Shown piece after piece: positions 11,111 through 22,700 of a stretch of 64,000 nucleotides of DNA. The position numbers and the translations under genes are program-made. The DNA comes from Telmatactis stephensoni. Taxonomy: Eukaryota; Cnidaria; Anthozoa; Actiniaria; Isophelliidae. Positions within the stretch are counted from its first letter, which is position 1. Every line of letters begins with the position of its first letter. The notes below the pieces were generated by a model. That model searched no databases. It had not been told where the DNA came from and was given only the letters and a program-made list of their open reading frames with translations. The stretch lies in contig JALIZF010001355.1 of NCBI GenBank assembly GCA_029948255.1, positions 62,001 through 126,000 of the forward strand. The letters are read 5' to 3'.

Positions 11111-12486
11111 CCTCTGTTCGTCCTGAGGGACTTCTGATTGGTTAAGAACGTAAAAACAATGCCCTTCATTCATCACCTTTGAACGACAGCGAACGCAAGC
11201 CAGGAACTTTAGGAATGCAAGATGGCCGACTACAAAGAAAATAGCTTTCAGAGACGGGCTTTTCCTGCAGTAGAACAATGTAATTTGGAGCTTTTAACTC
11301 GAGAAATACCTATATACTTATAAGAGCTTCAGGATGGGCTGTTATTTTGAGCTTCATCTCCAATACTTTGACCAAATATCGAACTCTAAATGGAGTACTT
11401 GAAAGCCGAGGCCCTCGCGATAACGACTATTTCCTATGAGCTGGAAAACTACGAATTTCTCATCCTACATGTTGCTAAACGAACATACATAGAAGCAAGT
11501 CAATTATATTCCTCATTCAAGCATTCAAGAGATCTTGAGAGGTTTTTGTAGTGAATTTTAATTTAATATCGGAATGGCATGAAACTAGATTCCATTGACC
11601 TTGTATTTCGCGTTTGGTCACGTAACGTCTTTTATTCATATATATAACATCCGAAACATGAACGAAAAAATACACGATTTGTTATTGTGTCAAATATGCC
11701 GTTGTAGAAGTCTTTAATTACAGCAAACAATTGAGATATATAGTGAAATAAGAAGTTGAATATAAAACTGGTATATTTTTGCATGTTGGAGATATCTAAT
11801 ACCTATGCATGATAATAGAAAGACAAAGGCACTAATAGCTGTTGACAGACAAACTAACTAATCAAGATATTTTTTAGTTTAAGTTAGCCGATTCAAAAAA
11901 GGTCATTTGTTACGGTTAGCTATTTCCCGGAATGGTGAAGAATGCGTGAAACGGCTAGGGGAAGAGTACGAACGGAGCCGGTCATTGGAGCCTCTCTTAA
12001 AAAGGGCTCCAGGCATAGGCACGAGTGAACGCACGTGTGCGTCTAGTTAATTATTAAGCGAAACTTGTCAGGATTTTTACCAAAGATACTGATACGTTAT
12101 AATAGAGTAAACTCACTAGTATAGACACTATCATTGTACCTTCTGTAATAAACTGTTTAAACGAACCTGAAGAGCCGCACGAGCCATGCTGAGAATCCTC
12201 AAGTTCAGGGTCAAGGTATAAGCAGTGCAAATTTACACATTTACTTGACTGTTGACAACAAGCCTGAATTTAAATCAAAAGTAATTTGTCTAGCTTTTTG
12301 GCACTGCCTATCTTCGATACGCAAAATGATCACACACATATCATTATCATCGCGTCATAAATATAGAACGATATAGAATGAGAGTGCTTCATCTGTGAGG
12401 TTCTGTGCATGTGACTTTGCATGCGTACTGGCAAGAATTCTATGGCTTTTAGTATCGATAACTTAAAGGGGCACATAACCGTGAAA
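10162..12486. other. Intergenic spacer between the Ser/Arg-rich paralogues
   Basis: About 2.3 kb. I see a poly-T run at about 11081-11110, short palindromic words and no gene. The first part is the 3' untranslated region of paralogue 1. Confidence 0.5.
10333..10338 (+). terminator. Polyadenylation signal AATAAA, paralogue 1
   Basis: Canonical hexamer about 170 bp after the stop codon of the first Ser/Arg-rich gene. Confidence 0.5.
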
Positions 12487-12500
12487 GGAAATGATGTCAC
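12487..12500 (+). promoter_or_regulatory. CRE-like element upstream of paralogue 2
   Basis: ggaaatgatgtcac, one base different from the element at 8626-8639, about 107 bp before the ATG. Confidence 0.4.
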
Positions 12501-12520
12501 CAAGGCATCACTTTCAAGAC

Positions 12521-12528
12521 TATAAAGG
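12521..12528 (+). promoter_or_regulatory. TATA box of paralogue 2
   Basis: TATAAAGG lies 79 bp before the ATG and 20 bp after the CRE-like element, a normal core promoter spacing. Confidence 0.5.
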
Positions 12529-12606
12529 TTCATCGCGTGCATTTGGTCAGTTAGTTACTTGATGGTGTTGTTGTATTAGCACTAATTTTTCACAATCTGT
12601 TCTAGT

Positions 12607-14648
12607 ATGAGGATTTACACTTTGGTTGCTTTACTTCTGGTAGTTATCCTAACATTGGATGCTATCGGAGAGTGCGAAGGATGGTGGAGCAGACGCAGTA
12701 GTAGCAGCAGCAGCAGCTCTAGCAGCAGCGGATCCAGCAGCAGCCGCAGCAGCCGATCTAGGTCTAGAAGCAGTAGCAGCCGTACTAGTAGCCGCCGTAA
12801 AAGCGGATATAGCCGCCGCAGCCAATCAAGAAGCCTGTCGAAATCAAGGCCTAGCTTCAGTCGTTCAAGGTCTTCGGTCATTGCGTCCAGAACACGTGGA
12901 ATAGGTCCAAATAACGTAGTACGGAAGGTATCCCCGCCGATTAAAGTGACAAAAACTGACAGGTAAAACAAAGTCTGAGGCAAAAATTATTCTACTTGTG
13001 CTAAATGTACATAAATCTCGCTGAGTCGTAGTCAACCGATTCCCTTGGTAACTGGATAAAACTAATCCGAGTATAAATCGAGAAGAGAAGAGTAAAGATG
13101 AAGAGGGAGGGGGCAGCCTAAAACACACTGGTCGATGGCCTAATTAATTTTAGCCTCTTACGCAACCACATTTGTAGTCATTTGTAGTCATGCAACGCTT
13201 CACTGTCCAAAACGTTGCGTGACGACAGCTGCGCAGAAGACTTAACGAAGTTCGAAAACATTTATATAAAAGAAAAAAAGGACAATTAACTAAGCAAAGA
13301 CAGAAGTAGTGGTTGACATAGCCAACTTATGTTTCAAAAAAACGTTTGCTCCACATATAGTTTTAAGTTTTGTCTCTTCGCTGATCTAGAAGAAATAGTG
13401 ATAAAGTGATGACGTCATAAAGAATAAACTTCCCATTTTTCAAATTTTAATTCCATATTTCAATAGGCTATGAAAGAAGTTTATGTGCCATATTTCCCAG
13501 AAATCGGATAAAAAGTATATAGTTGAGTTATGGCCATCTGAATCTATAATTTCCCTAACAAATCACTGTAAATTTGGCTCTGTTAATTATATACTCAGCT
13601 GGCCATATCTCGACCGCTATTTAAGCGATTTCTGTGAAATTTGATATTTAAACTTCTTTCATAACCTTAGATTTAAATCGGAAATCAACATTCACAACTA
13701 ACGTGTTTTTTTAGTGTGAATGAGTCTTGGAGATATTAGCAGTAATGCTACTCTAAAATCCGAGGATAAAGCAAAATATTTAATTTGATTTTAATTTTTG
13801 CTTTATCGCGAATTTATCCGATAGCTCACGAAATCGTACACAATAGCTTTTAAGCACTCTTTAGCTTACGCTTAATTTCCTAGAACATTTACAATTTAAT
13901 TCTTTTGTAGGGGAACGACTATCAAAGCAGGAAAGACAACTATATATATCAACAACTACCGCAAAATTCGAGAAAGAGACGAAACAGGTCACAGAACTGG
14001 TGGGTGTTATATATAGTCCTTCAGCCTGACTAGACAACCACAAAAAACTAGGTGCAAGACAGACCCGCATCGAAATTATCGCATAGTTCAAAAATATGTA
14101 CACTAATAAGTTTTTGTGAGCTTGAGCTCGTGTCATGACTAGTAAAAACAAGCAGTACTAATGAGCAGTACATTTTGAGTCCGTATAAATGAGCAGTACG
14201 CACATTATTTTGAGTCTGTATATCGACTGTATACGTTGTACTTTTGTACTTTTGGTTAACCACTTTAATTCTGTTTTGTTCAGGTCTTGGGACGCTTGCC
14301 AAGAAGATCGTCAAACAGCCAAAAAAGACTATCAAAGCCATTTCAGCATTCGCCAAGACCTACATTGACATGAGGAAGAAGAACATCGACGGAGGCCACC
14401 TTGGGGCACATCGCAAGGCAAACAAAGACGCCACCATAATATCAGATGCTAAAACCGCTGGGGCAATCAGCGCTCTCAGGGAACAGTACAAGAATTTCCG
14501 TCAGAAAATGAATCCTGATAACACCATTCATATCGGTGATACGAGAACGAAGAAGGAAAGAGACGATACGATGAATGCCAACAAAAAGGGAAGACAAGAT
14601 GCCAAGGTCTACCCACGTGGGGTGATACACCTGGACCGCACTCCCTGA
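12607..14648 (+). CDS. Secreted Ser/Arg-rich, Lys-rich protein, paralogue 2
   Basis: Three exons: 12607-12962, 13911-13999 and 14284-14648, 269 aa. It is a tandem duplicate of the gene at 8730: same signal peptide pattern (MRIYTLVALLLVVILTLDAI), same exon phases and near-identical exon 3 segments (DAKTAGAISALREQYKNFR, THIGD-like and TRTKKERDDTMNAN). The Ser/Arg region is longer and built largely from AGC/AGY codons, suggesting triplet expansion. The GWWGGG patch of paralogue 1 is reduced to GWW. The C-terminus is extended (KVYPRGVIHLDRTP). Family and function are unrecognised. Extracellular location is inferred from the signal peptide. Confidence 0.85.
13449..13687. repeat. Foldback element in intron 1 of paralogue 2
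   Basis: Left-arm words such as gaaagaagtttatg and tatggccat recur as reverse complements near the right end (cataaacttctttc-like and atggccata-like). Imperfect arms suggest an old element. Confidence 0.5.
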
Positions 14649-15892
14649 ATTGTCAATCTAAGACTTGTTAAAAGGTTACAAGAGATTTTTACAAGGGATT
14701 TGGACTTACTCGAAATGTACTCAAAGTTATATAGAGATTCGAAATAGAGCACCAGATTCAAAAAGTATATTGTATTTGTCAGATTTAATAATTGTTTTAC
14801 TTCAGTAGATGTAGATGGCATAAATTTGATGAAAAGAGTGAAAATAAACTTGAATAATGCTAAATGTATTTTAGACGCAGGATAAAAGCTTAAATATTCT
14901 TGAGACCAGTTTTTGTTAGCCTGTGTGCAGTCGTTACCCACCCCTCCCCCAGAGGGGGAAAACGGGGAGGAAACGTCTCCGTTTTTCTCCGCATGGGGGA
15001 GGGGTCAGTAACGGATGTACACAGGCTGGATATAGTTGGTCTCTAATGGCAGCATCTTCGTCATCATTACCATCGACTATTATCCTCTTAATACTAACAG
15101 CCATGATAATCATAACTGAACGATATTGAAAGGTTTGGCAGTAAAGCAGTGTCGTAGTTACCATTATGCATATCGTACGTACCTCGAAAACTACTGCTAG
15201 TAAACTATTGATTAACTGACAAATCGGGATCTTTTCCTCTTGATCGAAATGAAATTTTATGCAGTGACTTTGCGCAACTCCGAAAAAATCCTGGTTATGC
15301 CATTGGTCAAATTAAAGGCCCACTTGGATGAAAATCGGTGAAAATTGGAAAATGATTATTTCTATCTGAAGATGAATGTAGTTAAATAGCTACCCTCTGC
15401 CCAAAAATCTGCTCATTATCAAAGAGAAATTTTGATATCAAGTCTAAAAGAACAATAGGGTTGAGTAAATGACGACATTTACTCACAACTTAAATGCTAA
15501 AATACTCGACAATTTCTATTCGTCTCGTTTGAATGTAAAGAAAATGTTGCTTTTGGTGATTATTGGGAGTCGTACAGATAGGTTTTACTACGTTTTAAGT
15601 CATTTCCAATTTTAATTGATTTTCATCCAAGTACCCCTTTAAATTAACTTGCTTGTCAAAGTCCGTACTTTGAGTGGAAGTGACCAGTTTCTGTTAAACT
15701 TGACTCTGATAACCGAACTACGGGAGGGCATTTCTGATGACCACTTGTGGAGACTTTTCATGTTTGGGATGTCCGCGAGGAATGGTACTGAGTATATTGG
15801 TAACCTGCGGATGTATCACATTCTTCGTTACCATGACATCAAAATGACGTCACACAGTCCACACAAATTCAATGGTTTTGATGTGGGTTCTA
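14649..15892. other. Convergent 3' region between paralogue 2 and FLCN
   Basis: No gene seen. It contains foldback elements at 14918-15027 (arms agcctgtgt...acacaggct) and 15309-15645 (arms begin aaattaaaggcccacttgg), plus the downstream sequence of both convergent genes. Confidence 0.55.
14843..14848 (+). terminator. Polyadenylation signal AATAAA, paralogue 2
   Basis: Canonical hexamer about 195 bp after the stop codon. Confidence 0.5.
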
Positions 15893-16689
15893 TCACGTGG
15901 GGGGTGGTGAGGGTGGTCCATCACGACTTGAGCATGTCAAGAGGTGACTGCGGTACTGTCGGTTGAGTCCCGTCATCCAAAACTTTAACACAATCTCATC
16001 TTCAGGTTTGGTACCAAGAACCTGGAGAAGTCTGAAAAACAAGATGAATATTATTGTATCCTAAAACACCAAGATAACTGAAACCGTTAAATACTGCGGG
16101 TAGGTGGGTGCCTATAGCTAGCATAAGTCTGCGTGTCCCATTCGCACCTTGCCCTATTCAGTTAGATTAAGTAGCTTTTATTTTCTTTTTCCTTTCTGAT
16201 TTTTTCTCTCTGATATTTTCTGTCGTTAATTTGTACAGAAGCTTTATCCAATAAAAGTAAAAGTAAAAACTGGTGGTGAATTCACTTACTTTTCCTTGTC
16301 TTCGCTGATTGTGGGTCCCGACCGAGCAAATTTGAAGACGACTTTGACTTTGCTGAAGAAAAATATGAGAATATATACCATGAATCAGCAGCAGCAGCAG
16401 CAGCAGCAGCGGCGGCAGAAAAGGAGGAAGGGATCATTACCATCATCGTCATCGTAAATATTATAATCGTCATCACTGACATTATCATTATTATACTAGC
16501 TAAAGACAAAGTAATACTCACTCCATCCACTCCTCTTTAAGACAAAGCAACATTTGTTCCAGAACACTGTCGGAAATGTTCTCAATCGCTAAACAATGTT
16601 CAATTTTCTGTAAAATAGTTGGAGCTGAAACAAGAAAGAAAAATAAACATGACTAATTCCCGTCGTAAATCTATGCATGTGTCGAATCT

Positions 16690-16765
<76 letters not shown>

Positions 16766-19700
16766 GCACTTTCTGTAAGTTTATCATTTGTTCCAAATCA
16801 ACGGGACAAGTTCAAAGCGGGCATCTGTATATCGCACCAAAAATGCAACCACGAAATCATGTCCAAGGTCGTATGGTACGTGTCGAACTTAATCGACTCA
16901 AAGACCGCCCCCAAATTATTTTTACTTTTCTGTGTTAGACGAATGTGAAAAGTGACATTTGACTCAGCCTTCATGAATGCTATTTTGGTGGTGGAAACTT
17001 ACAAGGCGAACTCTCTTTTCCGCACACAGTGAAGTCGTAATCTGTGAAGTTGTCTTTATCACTGAAATATATAAATCAATTGTAAATCAATTGTATGTTT
17101 TGTACTCTATTTTTAACATTACTTAATCCCTGGGAAGGCTGTAAAATGACAGGGGAGGGGACTGGAGTTTGAAAAAAGAAGAAAATATATTTATCTTTAA
17201 CGGAAAAAACCCTAAGTTTATGCATGTATTTGTGGCCTCTTTAGTAGCACACAACAAACAGTATAATGTCTAAACAGGGTTGCTTTTGGAACCCTTTTTC
17301 TAGGTCTTACAAAGCCATGTTCTCACACCCTATCATCCCCAAGCCGACGTCTTCGAATGCATTTCCCTCTATCTACTGAATATCAAAAACACACCTTTCA
17401 CTTGGGTCGGTAATCTGTAGAAAGATGAAAAATATTGCATGTTAAAACGATGACGAAACTCGAAACAACATATCCCCATATAATGTGCACATGCTAAGTA
17501 CCCTCTAGCCATATACCATATGGAATTATCTCGCCAATCGTTCAGGTGTACATCAACTGTCAATTACTAGACCGGAAGTGACGTAACAGTAACTAAATCA
17601 GAAGTGACGTAGCACTTACGTGATGTATAGGATGGTTGATATCCAAAAGAACAAAAAGATCTGACGAAAGAACATGACTTGGGATTTCTACTCCTGGTGC
17701 TAAACCAAGAAAATTGCAGCGCCACGAATCCTGGGTAGAAAAACAGAAATTAAGGTAGTTCGGGACTCATGAATTTTTACGATAAACTTGCCTTCAAAAT
17801 TCCTACAAAGAAAGAGGGGCATAGGAGGAAATAAAATGTAAAATAAAAATGGGGGGTCACCGAGGTCACTCTTGAGATATGAGGGGGGAGATGTGGGGTG
17901 TTTGGGGATCTTTTTACGAAAAATGGCCTCGCGATATCCGGTCAAATTATAAGAATTTTGGAACAACCAAATGTATTTAAAAGCAAACAAAATGATAGCC
18001 TGGGATGCAGAAAAACACTTGGAACTAAGTTGTTGCCGAACAATTTGCAAATAAGCGAAAGATCAACAATAATATGCGAAAAATGGCCTTCCAGAATACA
18101 CGTTTTTGGAGGATCAGACAGAAAAATGATAAATTTACTCAAAATCGAAACGATAGAAGTATTCTTTTTTTTCTTTATACGAAAAGTTTATAAAATTATG
18201 AGCATAAATTATTCATAAAATCAGGGGGTCACCGTATTGTTTAAAGAGTTAGAGAAGAACAAAGGGTAAAAATCTTCGAAAACGAACACAAAAAATTAGC
18301 CATTTTAGCGTTGTTCCCTGCTCCTTTTCGACTCATAAAAATTCGCTAAATTTTATAGTTCGAACTTTTTCTCCTACTTTACACGGTGCACAACATGTTT
18401 TGATAAATTTGTTTGCAGAATCTGGTCGATAAAGTACTATTTTTCTTCCCAAAAAAACGAATTTCTTCGGTTTTCAATCGCTGACTCACTGGTGCCCAGA
18501 CTTCCCACGGACAAGCGAATGTTCTTTAATAAAAGTGCGCGCGCTCGAATGCGCGCGGAGATGCGCAGTAGCAAGGGTCCCGAACTACCTTAAGTGACGA
18601 TGCGCGTAAGAACTAGGGAGCTTAACGACATAAAAAACCGTTAGGCCCTAACCTGGAATTGCGGTATTGTTTAAAGCACTTATCTCATTAGAAATAAGAT
18701 GATAATTTGGATAAATTTTATAACATTTTTAATGTTTACAGACATGTTTCGAGGTACCGGACCTCATCCTCAGTGTGACTACAATTACAACGAAACATGT
18801 CTGTAAACATTAAAAATGTTATAAAATTTATCCAAATTATCATCTTATTTCTAACGCGTAGACCATTTGGATCGGTACTCCACGACTTATCTCATTGGTT
18901 AAAACATGAAAATCTCCCATAACGATTTTGGACATTTATTTCTATTTTATTTATCAGTTGCATCCCATTTAACAAAAACATTCGCTTGTCTTATTATGAC
19001 AAAACTTCAACTTTGGGAACATGGCAAATTCGAAGCGTAGTTTGGGTATTGCTTTGAAAGCTTATGATTGGATGAAATCTTTTAACACAAAAGAAACTAG
19101 GCTTCAAAAGGGAGTTTTTGTACTTTTTATTTTGAAAACACATTATCTATAGAATGATATATTTCCTATCTTGAAACCACGAAATTCTGCGGTGGGAAAA
19201 GCGATATGCCGCGCAGAACAATAGAAAGCTCTCTAGTTCTTACCCGCATTGTAACTTAATTGGTTATAAACAGAACTGAACAACGAGATTCTTTGTACTC
19301 GGGCTACCTGTGGAAGACTTAGTCTAGATCTAGTGCTACGCGGATCGTCAAACAAACAAGTGTGCAACAAGTAGAGTGTGTGGAGTAGTAATACGAGGAA
19401 TATTTTCTTTGCAATATGCAGTGTAACAATGTTGCACCGTTTTGTTGGTCATACTACTGCCTCTTTGACCTTTTTAATGGCGTTATTTATCAATCACAAT
19501 TAACAGGGAGCTGGCCTACTAGGGTCAGCGGATATCCACTCATGTGCCATGGGCACTTGCAGGTTTGCTTAACCCTCGTACGATGTGTGTCATTTCTAGT
19601 TGCTTTTGATTGGTTAATCTTTTTACCTTGTATTCTGAACTGTATAGTGTACATCTACAGCAGCCGCTTGGCAGAAGGACCTGAGTCACAAATGTTGATA

Positions 19701-22700
19701 TTAATCAGCTGATGGCAGTAAATTTGCTAAAATAAATATTATAAAAAATCCGACAGTGAAAAATCTTGTAAATGTTGTCACGAATATCAAAACGTCGACT
19801 GTCACTAATTTTATTTGCCATCCAAGTTTTTCGAAGACTTTCGTTCTTTGGAAAGTTGAAGAGCATCAAGACGCCACCGTGCGAAAGCCTGCAAAAACTC
19901 ACACATGCGCAGGAGGAGGAAGAGGAAGAGAAGGAGGAAGAAGACTTAAGAGAAGGAAGAAGAGACTGAAAAGGAGCAGGAAAAGGGGAAAGAGTTGTCG
20001 TATAAACGTATCCGTGTGATCTCACGTACCTTCAACGCTGTCAAGGCTGATTCAACGGTTTTCCTGTCCCTACCCCTGACCATAACTTGATTGCCTTGGA
20101 TCACGTGGTATGCCATCAGATGAAACTGTCTTGAACCAAGAATCTGAAACCATCCAATCAAATACGGACTTCATTCATCACGTTTCTTCCTATATATTTT
20201 TTTAACTAACAGATTCTATTTTTCGTGCATCTGTACTCTAATAAATGCACAGATGACGTCAAAATACGGAGAGAACAATATAAACATGACGCTAAATTCG
20301 ACGCTTGGAAAACAATATTTTTTTATATATTCATGTTTCAACCAACGGTTCTCGGCCAATCAGAGCCAGGTTACGGAACACTACTAATTGTGTCGCGCCT
20401 ATGACAATAGGGTTTATCTTAGAATACTGATGGATTTCAGTACATTAGGCCTAGTTCAAACGTCGCACCTCACATGTGCCAAACTCAATGCAAATTAGTC
20501 AAATCTTTTGTTTCTTCTCATTATCATCTCATTTGCATTGAATTCAGCACATGTGAGATGCGACGTTTGAACTAGGCCTTAGTGACGTGGTTACTGAAGG
20601 ATTCCAGTACATTGGTCACGTGGTTTCTGAGGGATTTCAGTATTAGATCACACTCATTAACCCTCAGATGAATATATGAGTTTCCAGTAGCTCAGTGGTT
20701 GAGCATGCGTATAGATAATCGGAAGGTCGTGGGTTCGGTTCCCACTTGGTGCTCAGATTTTTTCTGATGTGGTCGTAGTTGTGTTTTTAACGTGTGCTCT
20801 AGTTCTTTAAAGTGTTTATCTTTCTCTACATTAGTGCTTGTGCGATCTGTATTCAAGCTTGAGTTCAAAGCCCGATCAGCACCAATCTTACCCTGTGTAG
20901 CAAGCGTTTCTTTGGGTGGAATGGGGTTTAAAGGGGATTGGGTTTCCTGTGTTACGAAAAGCAAGTACCCGTCTTGGTTACACAGGAAACCCAATTCTCT
21001 CTCCCTTTCTCTCTAAAGTTAAAGAAGTGCTTACTACGTAGGCTACACTAATCCAGGATTCACGTTCTCGGCCATTTAAAGCCAAGTAACGAAACCACTA
21101 CCAATCAGATCGCGAGTAATATTTTGCAAAGTCATCCAGAACAAACGGTTAAGGAGACTGGGTTTCCTGTGATATGAAATTTGATTACACAGGAAACCCA
21201 ATTCTCTCTCCCTCTAAAGAAACGCTTATTATACTACGCTAATTAACGAATCTGAATCCTAGATTAGCACTAATCTTTCAGGAACTTGCCCAAGAACTAC
21301 ACAGATCCACAAAGCCACAGGACAAGGATGAGCCGAGGCACCGTCGATTCTCCAGTTCAACTGTACCAATCTCTTCATCACTACCTCTTACCTTTGCCAT
21401 GTGTCGAAGAGACTTGAAAGTTGGCACGTCTGCAGCGCTTTCTAAAAGTGAACAAGAGACTATAATACTAAGAGAGCGAAACTCGTTATTGATGTCTGTG
21501 CGATGTTCGTGGCGCCTAAGGCTATTTTTAGTAACTTCACCATCGCGCAAGCAAGCCTCTCAAACAACAAAATATGATTGCCAAAAGCAAACGGTCCCGT
21601 CCGCACGCACGTCAAAAATCAAATTCTATTGTTTGAGAGCCTTGCGCGCGCGATGGCGAAGTTACTAAAAATAGCCTTAGTTTAACAAATAGATTCCAGT
21701 TTTTCGAGCATTTGTACTTTAATAGATGCACAGATGACGTCAAAATATTAGTGGTGAGAATAAAAGTGTACCCACAAGACGAACACCATAAGACGAACTC
21801 AAGTGGCACACTGTTGTTCTCACCACATTTTGATGTCTTCTGTGTATCTATTAGAGAACAGACCCACGGAAAAATGGAATCTATTATTGAAACACTTCAA
21901 CCAGTAAGAGTGCGCATAAGATTCTGCGGCGTCACCTGTTCGTGTATGTAATCATACACGGTTTCCCACCAATCAGAGCGCACGTAATATATCAATTATT
22001 ATATAAACGCATATAGTGCAGATTTCGTATGAGTGTGAAAACTACGGCGCGACACAGACACGGCACGGAATCTCGCCTGCCGGTGTCTTTGTAAATTTGT
22101 AAAGAAATCAGCAGGCGAGGTTCCGTGCCGCGCCGTAACCGTGCCGTAGGTTTTCACACTCATACGAAATCTGCTCTATTCACCCTTAAGCCCGCCGCAC
22201 ACGTTGAGAAACTGCGTCAGGAAACTGCCACGCGAGACACTTAGCTCAGACGATTCTCGCCGCAGAGGTTGCATCTTTGGCTACGCGAGGGCAAAAACAG
22301 AGCAGGTAAAAGAGCACACGGTGAGAAAAGTGTCTCGTGTGGCAGTTTCCTCACACAGTTTCTCAACGTGTTCGGCGGGCTTTAGCTCCACTGTCACACA
22401 ACAAAGCAATGATGGCATTTTTGGTGATTCTTTTATTTTACTGAACCAGAGCGAGGCTTAAAGGGCGTGTTTTCATAAGACTAGTAGCTTCATGCAATAA
22501 TGCGATGAGTTGTTTTAGTATTTACCTTCATCAAACATGGGAGGAGTTGAATCAACATCGTTATCAGCTAGCAGTTCTTCCTGCAAGTAAAACATTTATC
22601 AGCATTACTGTGAAAACGCTTGTATCGACCAGCAACGAATTCAAACTTTCAGTTAGATTTGCGTTTTTTTTTTCTGATCCGCCAATCAGGTAAGGGGGCG

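Noticed and set aside
20688..20760. Functional tRNA gene
   Set aside because: A and B boxes and the T arm are good, but acceptor and anticodon stems do not pair and the sequence continues into a SINE body.
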